From: Acidimicrobiia bacterium
GTDB lineage: Bacteria; Actinomycetota; Acidimicrobiia; Acidimicrobiales; Poriferisodalaceae
Direction of reading: 5' to 3'
DNA: 64,000 bases
Assembly (NCBI GenBank): GCA_022820925.1
Contig: JAJEEO010000014.1
Coordinates: 124,001 to 188,000, forward strand
Part shown: positions 1 to 11,343 of the stretch, one piece after another
Numbering within the stretch: position 1 is the stretch's first letter
Layout of the letters: each line of letters begins with the position of its first letter
The notes under the pieces: model-generated
Database searches by the model: none
Told to the model about the DNA's origin: nothing
The model's input: the letters and a program-made list of their open reading frames with translations, nothing else
Position numbers and translations under genes: made by a program

Positions 1-1
1 C

Positions 2-601
2 CAGGACCCGACGCGTCGAGTCGCAGTCCTGGGCGACGGCCTGTCGGTGTCCGAACCCGTCCTGGCCCGCGGCCGAAACGACCTGGAGTGGCTGGTTGCG
101 ATCGAGCGACCGTCGCTGTGGTGGCCTGCCGGCATGGGCAACCAGGCGCAGTACTGCATCGACATCGACGTCGCAGTCGACGGGCGCTCCAGCCACGCAG
201 TCAGGCTCCCGACGGGCATCCGTACCGTGTCAATCGGCCGCGGCAAGCTGGCAGTCAACGGCGAACCCCACCGGGACGGGCTCGACGCCCTGCGCATCGT
301 CGAGCACGAACTGAGCCATCCCAGCTTCTACGAGTCAGCGAACACCGACGGCCGGCTGCTGTGCCAACAGGTCACGCTCGATCCCAGCGTGTTCGCTGGC
401 GCCCAACGCGGCCTGCGCGCGCTCGCTGCCCAAGCCGCCAGCGCGGCAGCCGATCACGCAGGCCACCACCCCAGCGTCGCCACCTGGCAACCGGTGCACC
501 CACCCGGCAACCGACGCCGAACACCGCGGCTCAGCTCATGGGCAGACCGCACCGCGCGCACAGCCATGCAAGTCGCCGACCCCACCCGCCCCCAAACGTG
601 A
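2..601 (+). pseudogene. glycoside hydrolase family 2-like protein, 3' remnant (left end outside window)
   Basis: The reading frame is open to the left edge, so the start lies outside the window; the GTG at 47 is internal. The visible part matches the beta-sandwich/barrel junction of GH2 enzymes: LWWPAGMGNQ, the TGIR strand, KLAVNGEP, then FYESANTDGRLL. After it come HHPSVATW and ADPTRP, which in GH2 enzymes lie in the catalytic barrel. Where the family normally has a GHNEP-type acid/base motif after HHPSV, this protein has QPVHPPGN. It stops at 601, before the nucleophile half of the barrel. Catalytic residues are therefore missing, and I infer a decayed or non-catalytic protein. The family assignment is by motif recognition only. 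No continuation of the barrel was noticed after the stop. Confidence 0.6.
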
Positions 602-732
602 ATCTTGTCGGGCGAGCGACGGCGTAGCGAAGCGAAGCCTCGGCGCTCGCAAGGAATCTGCAAGTACCGTACGGCCTTGGCGTGCTCAGCCCCCGATCGA
701 GCCGCGCCGACCGCCGCCCCCAGGAGGAACAC

Positions 733-1572
733 ATGGCGCCGACTGCCACGCAGGCCGCCGGGTCTGCACCAGTGTTCAAGTCCAAGCGTCCGCTGCCATT
801 CCCGCTGAACATCTACCAGTCAGCCATCGGCCGCAAGTGGGTCATGGCGTGGACCGGCATCGGGCTGCTGGGCTTCGTCATCGTCCACCTGATCGGCAAC
901 CTGCACCTCTACGAGGGCCCGTCGCGGATGTACGAGTACGCCGAGACGCTGCGCGACCTCGGCGGCGGGCTGCTGCCCCGCACGCTGCTGCTGTGGATCA
1001 TGCGGGTCGGGCTGCTGGCCATGTTCGTGGTGCACCTGCATTCCGCGTACACGCTGAAGGAACGCAGCCGGCTGGCCTCCGAGCGGGCGGGCTTCGTGGG
1101 CGGCGCCAAGAAGTACGCATCCAAGCGCGACTACATCGCCGCCAACTATGCCTCGCGCACCATGCGCTGGACGGGTCCCATCGTGGGCCTGTACGTGCTG
1201 TTCCACCTCGCCGACCTGACGTGGGGCTGGTGGCTGGGCGACGGCTATGTGCGGGGCGATCCGTATCACAACGTGGTGGAGTCGCTGTCGTCGATCCCGG
1301 TGGCGATCATCTATGTGGTGGCCAACGTGGCGCTGGCCGTCCACATCTTCCACGGCACCTGGAGCATGTTCCAGAGCCTCGGCGTGAACAACCCGCGCTA
1401 CAACGGCTTGCGCCGCAACCTGGCCACGGCGCTGGCCGGCGTGGTGCTGGTGGGCAACCTGTCATTCCCGGTGCTGGTGCAGGCCGGCCTGGTCGACGAG
1501 GACAACCGGGACTGCCCGATCAACGACACCACCGGCCTGGAGTGTCTCGAAGAGCAGGCGGAGGCGCACTGA
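733..1572 (+). CDS. sdhC: succinate dehydrogenase cytochrome b subunit
   Basis: This is the membrane anchor of succinate:quinone oxidoreductase, 279 residues with about five hydrophobic helices, the length and topology of the single-subunit diheme (type B, b558) anchors. Candidate haem-ligand histidines sit in [25 protein letters not shown] and VHIFHGTWS. The start is set by AGGAGG at 722-727, seven bases before ATG 733; an upstream in-frame start at 682 has no such site. The stop is one base from the sdhA start, so the three genes form a tight operon. It would take electrons from SdhB and pass them to menaquinone. The N-terminal 25 residues are proline- and alanine-rich and probably cytoplasmic. 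Confidence 0.93.
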   Translation: MAPTATQAAGSAPVFKSKRPLPFPLNIYQSAIGRKWVMAWTGIGLLGFVIVHLIGNLHLYEGPSRMYEYAETLRDLGGGLLPRTLLLWIMRVGLLAMFVVHLHSAYTLKERSRLASERAGFVGGAKKYASKRDYIAANYASRTMRWTGPIVGLYVLFHLADLTWGWWLGDGYVRGDPYHNVVESLSSIPVAIIYVVANVALAVHIFHGTWSMFQSLGVNNPRYNGLRRNLATALAGVVLVGNLSFPVLVQAGLVDEDNRDCPINDTTGLECLEEQAEAH

Positions 1573-1573
1573 C

Positions 1574-3525
<1,952 letters not shown>

Positions 3526-3529
<4 letters not shown>

Positions 3530-4335
3530 GCGCGGCCAACGGCCAAACCGGCCAGCAGGCGCACGGCGGCACGTTGAGCCTCACGCTGCGCATCTGGCGC
3601 CAGGACGGACCCGACGCGCCGGGACGGTTCCACACCTTCGACGCTCCGAACATCAGCGAGGACATGTCGTTCCTGGAGCTGCTCGACATCATCAACGAGC
3701 GGCTGATCGACGAGGGCGGCATCCCGATCGAGTTCGACCACGACTGCCGCGAAGGCATCTGCGGCATGTGCAGCCTCATGATCAACGGCCGGGCGCACGG
3801 GCACGAACTGGCCACCACCACCTGCCAACTGCACATGCGCAAGTTCACTGACGGCGATGTCATCACGGTGGAGCCGTTCCGGGCGAAGGCGTTCCCGGTG
3901 GTGCGCGACCTGGTGGTCGACCGCAGCTCGTTCGACCGCATCATCGAGGCAGGCGGCTACATCTCGGTCAACACAGGTGCGGTCGGCGACGCCAACCAGA
4001 CGCCGGTGCCGAAGGAAGCTGCGGACACCTCCATGGATGCAGCGGCGTGCATCGGGTGCGGGGCGTGCGTGGCGGCCTGCCCGAACTCGGCTGCGCAGCT
4101 GTTCACCTCGGCGAAGCTGGCACACCTCAACCTGATCCCTCAGGGCCAGCCGCAGCGCTGGGAGCGCACCGAGGCCATGGTGGAGACGATGGAGCAGTTC
4201 TTCGGCTCGTGCACCAATCACGGCGAGTGCACCGAGGCCTGCCCCAAGGAGATCAGCCTCGACTTCATCGCGTTCATGAACCGCGACTACGTCAAGGCGA
4301 AGATCAAGAACCGCAAGCTGGCCGGCCAGAGCTGA
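3526..4335 (+). CDS. sdhB: succinate dehydrogenase iron-sulfur subunit
   Basis: This electron-transfer subunit has 269 residues. The start is GTG 3526, overlapping the sdhA stop; the open frame extends further upstream, but only as a shadow of sdhA. All cluster ligands are present: Cys74, 79, 82 and 100 for the [2Fe-2S] plant-type ferredoxin domain (CREGICGMC), Cys175, 178, 181 and 185 ([11 protein letters not shown]), and Cys229, 235 and 239 ([13 protein letters not shown]). These bind the [4Fe-4S] and [3Fe-4S] centres. The separation of about 40 residues between the last two groups fits the SdhB type found with diheme anchors. It is the last gene of the sdhCAB operon. A small inverted repeat (CCGGT 4337-4341, ACCGG 4347-4351) follows but lacks a U-tract. 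Confidence 0.95.
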
Positions 4336-4396
4336 GCCGGTCAGGCACCGGTCATAGCCGTGACTAGCGTGCCGCGTTCGTAGGAAGGCTTCGCCC

Positions 4397-6733
4397 GTGA
4401 CGCGCCATAAACGACCCCGCTCGAGAACTGTCATGGCGGCGGTGGCGCTGTGCGCGGCGCTCGCGCTCGCTGTGCCTGCGGTGCCGGCTTCGGCACAGCA
4501 GCCGTCGAACTTCGTGCGCAGCGGACCGAATCTCACGCTGGTCGTGGCGAGCTGCCCCGGCCCCGCCGACAACGCGGTCGCGCAGGCGCTGGCCGCTCAT
4601 GCGCGCAACGCGGCGAAGGTGTGCGTCGATCCGAGCGGCCTGTCGCCGGAGACCGCCGTGCTCATTGCCGACTTTGCGCCGGACCGTGTGATCGTGGTGG
4701 GCGGCGAGGTTGCGGTGCCGCCAGCGGTGATGGACGAGCTGACGGCGGCTGTCCGAGCTGCCTACCGCTGGGCAGTCATCGAGCGCCTTGACGGCGCCAC
4801 CCGGATCGAGACCGCTGCCCTGGCCGCACGCGCCGCCTTCGAATCGCCTGACGTCACAGGCCCGGGCACCGTCACGCTGTTCGTCGCGGACGGCTGGAAC
4901 GGCAGCGACGTGCGCACGGCTGCGGATGCGGCGAGCGTCACGCGCGATGCTGCGGTCGCATACATCTCGCCGCGCACCATCGCCGATGGCCTGCCCGCGG
5001 CGACAGCGTCGCTCCTCGCCGACTACCGGCCTGCCCGCGTCGTTGTGGTGGGCCGCCCGGACGAGATGGGGCCGGTCACCGAAGCGGCACTCGAGGCAGC
5101 GCTCGACGCACACGAGCTGACCGTCGAGATCGAGCGCATCGCTCGCGTCGGCGAGCCGCTCTTCTTCACCCCCGAGGCATCGCCGTCGGTCCAGCGAGCC
5201 CGCGAGATCTTCGCGTCGATCGTCCAAGGCACGCACCGGCCCACAATGGTCACCGGCGAGCACGCACCGGTCCTGGCGGCGAGCTCGGCGCGCGGCCCGC
5301 TGGGCTCGGGGCGCGGACACCGGCTCTGGACGGTCAGCGCTGATGGCTCGGGGCGCCAGCTGCACTCGACAGAACACCGCGGCTGGGCGTGGAACCCGAG
5401 CAGCGGCCAGTTGAGCTGGACCGGCCTCGACGGGCAGCTGCGAGTCTCCGAGCTCGACGGCGATGAGCGCGTCCTGTTCGAACCGGGCCAGTACCCGGTC
5501 TGGTCACCCGACGGCAGCCACGTCGTCACCTTCAGCTTCGCCGGGCCCTCCGCGTTCGGTGCCAGCAATCGCATGACAGCGCGAATCGCCGCCGCGGACG
5601 GGCGCGGACTCCGCCAGATCGGCGTTGTCGACTACCGCACGTTCCTCTATGCGGACGTGCCGCTGTCGGCATGGTCACCGGACGGGAAACACTTCGCCTA
5701 CGTCGAGCTGGTTGCCGACGGCGAGACCGGCGACACCACACCGATCGCCCGCATCTGGTCCACCGATGCATCGGCGCCGACGCTCACGCTCGGCGAGGAC
5801 GTCACGTTCCTCGGCTGGTCTCCCGACGGCTCCCGCTTCGCGTATGCCACGCCCAACGACTGCGACGGCAACGGGCGGGATGACAGCCAGATTCTCTGGG
5901 TGGCGGGCACCGGCGGCGTCGAGCCCCGCGAGGTGGGTCCGATCGATCGCATCCAGTGGCGCTTCGTGCACCTGTGGTCTGCTGACGGCCGCTATCTCGC
6001 GTACGAGTCGCTCGATCCGTCGGACTGCTCGGTGCACCTCAAGGTGGAATCCGCCGCCGGGGAGGCCTCACCGCTGGGAGCGGTCGACGGCGGGCGGCTC
6101 ATGGGCTGGTCGCCCAACGGCACCCACTTGGCATTCGGCCTCACGGTCGGCACTGCAGGCAAGGGGGTCCCGCTGCGGGAGCACGCCTGGGTGGTGCGCC
6201 ACGACGGCAGCGACCGGCGCGAGCTCGGCGAGGCGCGTCCGACGGTGTTCGGCCACGTGCTGTGGTCGCACGACGGCGAGCACCTCGCCTACTCCGAGGT
6301 GCTGCGAGACGCCGAGGGCGAGCCCGCCGGCACCCGGCCCTTGGCGATGCGGACCAACGGGATCGGCGGTCCGACCCTGCTCGCCGAAGCGGGCAATGTG
6401 CTTGCGTGGTCGCCCATCGATGACCGTTTGGCCTATGTCGCGCACTACGACGAATACGGCGACATCGACCGTCGAGCGCTGCGGATCCACACCGCCGGAT
6501 CGCCCGACGTCGATGTCACGCTCGTCTACGAACTCACCGATGTCACGCTGGGAGCGAGATGGTCGCCCGGCGGCGAGTACCTCGGGTACGTCTCGGGCCC
6601 GACCGAGCTGCTGCTGGACTGGTTCATCAACCGCCGGCGCGGATCCGATGCCTGGGTGGTGGCCACCAGCGAGCCAGTCTGGACGCGCCGCCTGATCACC
6701 GACATCACCTGGGGTGAGTGGCAGCCCCGCTGA
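4397..6733 (+). CDS. secreted CWB2-like / TolB-type beta-propeller protein (paralogue 1)
   Basis: This is an exported protein of 778 residues. The GTG start is preceded by AGGAAGG at 4382-4388. An N-terminal signal peptide ends near ASAQ (about residue 33). Residues 45-260 carry degenerate cell-wall-binding repeat 2 signatures: VIVVGGEVAVPPAVMDEL (98-115), LDGATRIETAALAA (131-144) and RVVVVGRPDEM (214-224). From about 305 to the end there are at least seven PD40/WD40-like blades with the WSPDG core (WSPDGSHVV, WSPDGKHFAYV, WSPDGSRFAYA, WSADGRYLAYE, WSPNGTHLAFG, WSHDGEHLAYSE, WSPGGEYLGYV). Such propellers usually bind proteins or ligands; no catalytic domain is visible. It is followed after 45 bases by a full-length paralogue. 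The function is unknown and a surface-exposed location is inferred. Confidence 0.85.
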   Translation: MTRHKRPRSRTVMAAVALCAALALAVPAVPASAQQPSNFVRSGPNLTLVVASCPGPADNAVAQALAAHARNAAKVCVDPSGLSPETAVLIADFAPDRVIVVGGEVAVPPAVMDELTAAVRAAYRWAVIERLDGATRIETAALAARAAFESPDVTGPGTVTLFVADGWNGSDVRTAADAASVTRDAAVAYISPRTIADGLPAATASLLADYRPARVVVVGRPDEMGPVTEAALEAALDAHELTVEIERIARVGEPLFFTPEASPSVQRAREIFASIVQGTHRPTMVTGEHAPVLAASSARGPLGSGRGHRLWTVSADGSGRQLHSTEHRGWAWNPSSGQLSWTGLDGQLRVSELDGDERVLFEPGQYPVWSPDGSHVVTFSFAGPSAFGASNRMTARIAAADGRGLRQIGVVDYRTFLYADVPLSAWSPDGKHFAYVELVADGETGDTTPIARIWSTDASAPTLTLGEDVTFLGWSPDGSRFAYATPNDCDGNGRDDSQILWVAGTGGVEPREVGPIDRIQWRFVHLWSADGRYLAYESLDPSDCSVHLKVESAAGEASPLGAVDGGRLMGWSPNGTHLAFGLTVGTAGKGVPLREHAWVVRHDGSDRRELGEARPTVFGHVLWSHDGEHLAYSEVLRDAEGEPAGTRPLAMRTNGIGGPTLLAEAGNVLAWSPIDDRLAYVAHYDEYGDIDRRALRIHTAGSPDVDVTLVYELTDVTLGARWSPGGEYLGYVSGPTELLLDWFINRRRGSDAWVVATSEPVWTRRLITDITWGEWQPR

Positions 6734-6763
6734 GCGTCGCCGAGTGAGTCCGCAGCCGAGCGG

Positions 6764-6769
6764 TAGCGT
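6764..6769 (+). promoter_or_regulatory. possible -10 box (TAGCGT) for a near-leaderless transcript
   Basis: TAGCGT fits the actinobacterial TANNNT -10 pattern and ends nine bases before ATG 6779. Transcription would therefore start almost at the initiation codon. The same hexamer occurs at 4365-4370 before the paralogous gene. No convincing -35 element is seen, so this is a weak call. Confidence 0.3.
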
Positions 6770-6778
6770 GTCGCCTCG

Positions 6779-9178
6779 ATGAAACGCGCCCACGTATTCC
6801 TGAATCTTCGTGCAGTGCCGCTTCGACGGAACGGCCTGCGCATGCGAGCCGTCTCGGCGTCCGCGGCGCTCGCGGTCCTGCTGGGTTCACTGGTTCTGGC
6901 GGGACCTGCCGCAGCGCAGGAGCAGCCGTCGAACTTCGTGCGCAACGGGCCCAACCTGACCTTGGTCGTGGCGAACTGCGGCCGCTCGGCCGACACGACG
7001 GCGGCGGTGGAGCTGGCCCGGCATTCCCGCAACGCGGCCGCCGCGTGCTTGAACAGCGATCGTGTGCCCGCAGAGCTCGCAGAGCTCATCGGTGCGTTCG
7101 CGCCAGATCGCGTCATTGTCCTCGGCGGACCTTCCGCAGTGCCGCCCGCAGTGATGGACGAGCTGACCTCGACAGTGCGTTCGGCCTACCGGTGGGCCGC
7201 GATCGAGCAGCTGGACGGGGCCACCCGCGCCGAGACCGCCGCCGCGGCTGCTCGCATCGGCCTGGACTTGCCCGAGCGTGTCGGCGCCGACACGATGGTG
7301 CTGATCGTCGCCGACGGCTGGAACGACGCGGACATCGACACGGCGAGAGAGTTCGCTGCAGGCTTCGAAGACGTTGCCATTGCGTACTTCTCGCCTGCCA
7401 CGATCGCCGACGGCCTGTCCGAGGCGACCGTGTCGCTGATCGCCGACTACCGGCCGGCGCGGATCGTCTTCGCCGGGCTCGCCGACGAGCACGGCCTGGC
7501 CGCTGAGGCAGCGGTCGAGGCGGTGCTGGAGGCCATCGAGTCAGACATCTCGGTGGAGCGGGTCGCGCTTGCAACCGACACGCCGTCGCCTGCGGTGGAG
7601 GTGGCAACACTCACCGGCAACGCGCGCACGACCTTCGAGGCGATCAGCAGGGGCGAGCGGCTCCGACCCGTTGCCGGCGACGAGAGCGAACGGCCACCGT
7701 TCCTGGCGGTGACCGAGGCATCGGGCATCCGCGGCATCGGCTCTACGCTGTTCACGGTTCGGGCCGACGGCAGCGATCGCATGCTCCGCACTGTCGACCA
7801 CAACGGCTGGGAATGGCACGACAGCGACGGGCGGCTGACGTGGGCTGACGATTCCGAGCAGGTGCTGGTGGCAGCGCCCGATGGCGAAGCTGAGCTGGTG
7901 GTGCCCGAGGGCACCTGGCCGTGGCGGTCGCCCGACGGCGAGCACCTCCTCGTCTGGAACAACACCGACACCGACGACAACGACCGTCTCGATTCCTTCG
8001 AGGCGTTGCTGTTCGACGCCGACGGCACCCTGATCCGCAGCTTGGGCCAGATGGATGTGCGCACCTGGTTCTACGGCGACATCCGCGACTTCATCTGGTC
8101 GCGTGACAGCGCCTACCTGGCCTACGTCACCGGGCACACCGACTCCGAGACGGGCGAGGACGTCAATGAGCTGCGCATCGAACCGACCGACGGCAGCACA
8201 CCGCCGGTCACACTCGCCGAGGATGCCGCCATCCTGCGCTGGTCGCCCGACAGCAGGCACCTCCTCTACGCCACTCCGCACGAATGCGAGGCCGACCCAG
8301 CCCATGAGGGTTGGAGCTTGTGGATCGCGTCTGCCGACGGCAGCGAGACACGCGAGATCGGCCCGATCCACTTCCACGCATGGACGGTGATCATTACCCA
8401 TCCGTGGTCGCCCGACGGCAAGCACTTTGCCTATGAAGCCATCGATTCAGACGACTGCTCGGCGGAGTTGCGCATCGAGTCGGTGGACGGCGACGCCGAA
8501 CCGGTTCCCATCGCGGAGAAGGTGGAATTCCTGGGGTGGTCGCCCGACAGCACCTATCTCGAGTACGGCGAGGTAACCGACCGCCCCGTGACCGACTACA
8601 TCCTGCCGGAGCAGTCGTGGGTGGCCCATCGCGACGGGAGCTCGAAGCGGTTCATCGGCGAGGTCTCCCCGTCCCTCTACGGCTGGATCTTCTGGTCGCA
8701 CGACGGCACGCACATCTCCTACACCGAGATGCTGCGCGACGACGACGGCGAGGTGGTGGGCCTGGTCGCCCGCACCGAGCGAGCCGACGGCACGGGTGAA
8801 GCGACCACGCTGGCGGAGGCCGGCAGCTCGCTGTCGTGGTCCGACGACGGCCGTGTCGCCTACGTGGCACAGCATGACGACGACGGCGACGGCGTGCCGG
8901 AGCGGGAAGCGTTGTATGTGCACACGCCGGGCTCGCCGGACAGCGATGTGGAGCTCGTGCGCGAGCTGCCCGCACCGACGCGGGTTGCCATCTGGTCGCC
9001 GACCGACAGCCACCTGATCTACGCCTCAGGTTCGATCGAGTCGTTGATCGGCTGGTTCCGCGACCGTGGACGCGGGGTGAACGTGTGGGGCCTCGAGACC
9101 GACCAGCCCCGGTGGATGCATCGCCTGATCACCGACGTCACCTGGGGCGATTGGCAGCCCGACCCGGACGCGGAGTAG
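6779..9178 (+). CDS. secreted CWB2-like / TolB-type beta-propeller protein (paralogue 2)
   Basis: This tandem paralogue of the preceding gene has 799 residues and the same layout. The signal peptide (LLGSLVLAGPAAAQ) is followed by EQPSNFVRNGPNLTLVVANC, nearly identical to the start of mature paralogue 1. Degenerate CWB2 motifs come next (RVIVLGGPSAVPPAVMDEL, LDGATRAETAAAAARIG, RIVFAGLADEHG), then a C-terminal propeller with WSPD or WSHDG blades. ATG 6779 is chosen because a TAGCGT -10-like box ends nine bases upstream; ATG 6842 is an alternative that would leave a more ordinary signal peptide. The shared ends (WFI/FRDRGRG...W..HRLITD.TWG.WQP) show recent gene duplication with divergence in the blades. 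The ligand is unknown. Confidence 0.85.
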   Translation: MKRAHVFLNLRAVPLRRNGLRMRAVSASAALAVLLGSLVLAGPAAAQEQPSNFVRNGPNLTLVVANCGRSADTTAAVELARHSRNAAAACLNSDRVPAELAELIGAFAPDRVIVLGGPSAVPPAVMDELTSTVRSAYRWAAIEQLDGATRAETAAAAARIGLDLPERVGADTMVLIVADGWNDADIDTAREFAAGFEDVAIAYFSPATIADGLSEATVSLIADYRPARIVFAGLADEHGLAAEAAVEAVLEAIESDISVERVALATDTPSPAVEVATLTGNARTTFEAISRGERLRPVAGDESERPPFLAVTEASGIRGIGSTLFTVRADGSDRMLRTVDHNGWEWHDSDGRLTWADDSEQVLVAAPDGEAELVVPEGTWPWRSPDGEHLLVWNNTDTDDNDRLDSFEALLFDADGTLIRSLGQMDVRTWFYGDIRDFIWSRDSAYLAYVTGHTDSETGEDVNELRIEPTDGSTPPVTLAEDAAILRWSPDSRHLLYATPHECEADPAHEGWSLWIASADGSETREIGPIHFHAWTVIITHPWSPDGKHFAYEAIDSDDCSAELRIESVDGDAEPVPIAEKVEFLGWSPDSTYLEYGEVTDRPVTDYILPEQSWVAHRDGSSKRFIGEVSPSLYGWIFWSHDGTHISYTEMLRDDDGEVVGLVARTERADGTGEATTLAEAGSSLSWSDDGRVAYVAQHDDDGDGVPEREALYVHTPGSPDSDVELVRELPAPTRVAIWSPTDSHLIYASGSIESLIGWFRDRGRGVNVWGLETDQPRWMHRLITDVTWGDWQPDPDAE

Positions 9179-9224
9179 TCCTCGCCATCCGGGCCCGCCG
9201 CAACAGTGGAAGAGAATTCCGTGC

Positions 9225-10691
9225 TTACGGCGCGGCCACCAAGCGGTACACCGTGCCGGCTGTGCTGAGCGCGTAGAGCTCGCCGTCGGCGTCCTCGCCG
9301 AACGACACGAGCGAGTTGCGCGGCACCGACACGCCCAGATCGATGCGCTCGGCCTGGCCATCGGGGCCGCGGACGAGGCCCCACAGTTCGCCCGTGCAGT
9401 AGTCGCCGAATACGTAGGCGCCTTCCAGCGCTGCGATGGCGCTGCCCCGGTACACGTAACCGCCGGTCACCGAGCAGCCGTCGTCGTGGGTGTAGGTGTA
9501 GACGGGGAACACGAGATCGGCGGGCGTCCCGCTGCCGCTGAAGCGCTCGTTGCCCTCGAACAGCGGCCAGCCCAGGTTGGCACCCGGCAGCCAGCCCTCG
9601 GCAGCGGGCAGTACGTGGATCTCCTCGACGCGGTTCTGGCCGACATCGGCGATCCACAGGTCGCCGGTGCGCCGGTCGAACGAGAACCGCCACGGGTTGC
9701 GGGCGCCGTACGCCCACGCCTCGGGCGCGCTGCCGGAGGGGAACGGGTTGCCGGCGGGGATGCCGTAGCCGCGGCCGCTCGGCGGGTCGGGGTCGATGCG
9801 CAGCATGGCGCCCAGCAGCGTGTCGCGGTCTTGGCCCTGGCCATAGATGTCGTCGGCACCGCCGCCGTCGCCGAAGCCGATCCACAGGTTCCCGTCGGGG
9901 CCGAAGGCGAGGTCGCCGCCGTTGTGGTTACAGGCAGGCTGCTCGAGCGCCAGCAGGATCCGGCTGCTGCCGGTCTGGGGAATCTCGCCCGCCATGGGCA
10001 TCACGGCGATGCGGCTGTTGCGAGCGGTGTCGGTGTAGCTGAGGTACAGCTCCTCACCGTCGGGCGAGAACGTGAATCCGAGCAGCCCGTTTTCGCAACC
10101 CTGGCTGACCTTCGAGCCGATGTCGGCCACGAGCTGCGGACCGGCCCCTGCGGCAACGCCGCCATTGTCGTCGCGGCCGTCGGTGGGGTCCAGCAGCCAC
10201 ACCTGCCCGGTCAGCGTCGCCACGTACCGCTGGCCGGACCCGGGCCGAGCTATGAGCGCCACCGGCGCATCGACCTCGGCCACCGGCACCAGATCGAACC
10301 GTGTCTCGGCCAGCGACGCGATGTCGCCGTCGGTTGACGGCGCACTCGTCTGCGGTACCGGTGATCCGGTCGCCGTGCCCGCGGGCCCCGCGCCGTCGTT
10401 GCCGTCGGTGTCGCCTGCTGTGCCAGACGGACGCGGCTCGTCATCTGTTGTCGATCCAGCAGCCGTGCTGGCGGGAGCATTCTCCGTGCTCCCGGATGCG
10501 GGGACGGAGCTGGCTGGTGCGTCGGCGGTCCGCAGCGCCGGCGGCGCAGTCACCGCGGCCCTGGGCGCGTCGCTGGGAGCGCCGTCCTGCCCAGCGACGG
10601 CCGGACCGTCTTGATCGCCGAGGCCTACACCGCATCCCCCGACCAGCAGCACCCCCACCGCGACGAGCACTGCCGTGCGCACCGGTCTCAC
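9225..10691 (-). CDS. PQQ-dependent glucose/sorbosone dehydrogenase-type lipoprotein
   Basis: This exported sugar dehydrogenase-like beta propeller has 488 residues. The GTG start is followed by a lipoprotein signal ending in LLVGGC (Cys20), then a Pro/Ser/Thr/Ala-rich spacer to about residue 125 that would lift the enzyme off the membrane. The domain matches the YliI/soluble-aldose-dehydrogenase family: GLLGFTFSPDG, CNHNGGDLAFGPDGNLWIGFGDGG with the conserved catalytic His in HNGG, LLGAMLRIDPD, ARNPWRFSFDR and WIADVGQNRVEEI. The family oxidises aldoses with PQQ in the periplasm or cell wall; the substrate is not predictable here. It lies convergently with the propeller gene at 9178 and divergently from the gene at 10852. 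Confidence 0.9.
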   Translation of the reverse strand: MRPVRTAVLVAVGVLLVGGCGVGLGDQDGPAVAGQDGAPSDAPRAAVTAPPALRTADAPASSVPASGSTENAPASTAAGSTTDDEPRPSGTAGDTDGNDGAGPAGTATGSPVPQTSAPSTDGDIASLAETRFDLVPVAEVDAPVALIARPGSGQRYVATLTGQVWLLDPTDGRDDNGGVAAGAGPQLVADIGSKVSQGCENGLLGFTFSPDGEELYLSYTDTARNSRIAVMPMAGEIPQTGSSRILLALEQPACNHNGGDLAFGPDGNLWIGFGDGGGADDIYGQGQDRDTLLGAMLRIDPDPPSGRGYGIPAGNPFPSGSAPEAWAYGARNPWRFSFDRRTGDLWIADVGQNRVEEIHVLPAAEGWLPGANLGWPLFEGNERFSGSGTPADLVFPVYTYTHDDGCSVTGGYVYRGSAIAALEGAYVFGDYCTGELWGLVRGPDGQAERIDLGVSVPRNSLVSFGEDADGELYALSTAGTVYRLVAAP

Positions 10692-10851
10692 GCTGGCGAC
10701 GGTACCGACGGCACCAGCTCAATCTCGCGCGCGGACGCTGCCGGCGTATCGGGATCGCGCGGCTTCAGCACATGGGGGCCTCGCGGTGGCTGACGGTGCC
10801 CACAGCGCTGGTGCAGAATCACGCAGGGCAACCAGCGGAGGTGACCGACAG

Positions 10852-11343
10852 ATGAGCGGGGCTGACGACGAGACGAGCTGGGGAGCCTTTGCGGAGGCCA
10901 GCCCGGAACTGGCCGCACGCATCCAGAAGCGCTTCGAGAGCCACCTGCACGCGGTCATGGCAACGATCCGTGCCGACGGCGCCCCCCGGATGTCGGGCAT
11001 GGAGGCCCCGATCCGCGATGGCCATCTCTGGCTGGGGATGGACCGCAACTCGCGCAAGGCAGCCGATCTGCGGCGTGATTCGCGGTTCGGGCTGCACTCA
11101 GCGCCCGAGAGCGGCGAACTCAAGGCCGGCGATGCGCGCATCGAGGGCACGGCAGTGCCAGCCGACGCCGAACAGCTCGAGACGTTCATGCGCGGCCATC
11201 ATCACGAGATCGACGACGCGACCCCGATGGCCTTGTTCACCGTGGGAATCGCTCACGCCGTGCTTGTGCGGGTCGACGGTCAGCATCTCGTCGTCGAGAC
11301 CTGGACGCCGTCCGGCGGCTTGACCGAACGCCGCCTCAGCTAA
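10852..11343 (+). CDS. pyridoxamine 5'-phosphate oxidase-fold family protein
   Basis: This small flavin- or F420-binding split-barrel protein has 163 residues. ATG 10852 is chosen because GGAGG (10837-10841) precedes it; the longer frame from 10675 runs through the promoter region of the divergent lipoprotein gene. Family features are RFESHLHAVMATIRADGAPRMSG near the start, LWLGMDRNSRKAADLRRDSR (strand-turn-helix for cofactor phosphate), and a C-terminal HAVLVRVDGQHLVVETW strand. Many actinobacterial members bind F420 or FMN without known substrate. Its TAA shares bases with the stop of the convergent terC-family gene (CTAA at 11340-11343). Confidence 0.85.
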   Translation: MSGADDETSWGAFAEASPELAARIQKRFESHLHAVMATIRADGAPRMSGMEAPIRDGHLWLGMDRNSRKAADLRRDSRFGLHSAPESGELKAGDARIEGTAVPADAEQLETFMRGHHHEIDDATPMALFTVGIAHAVLVRVDGQHLVVETWTPSGGLTERRLS

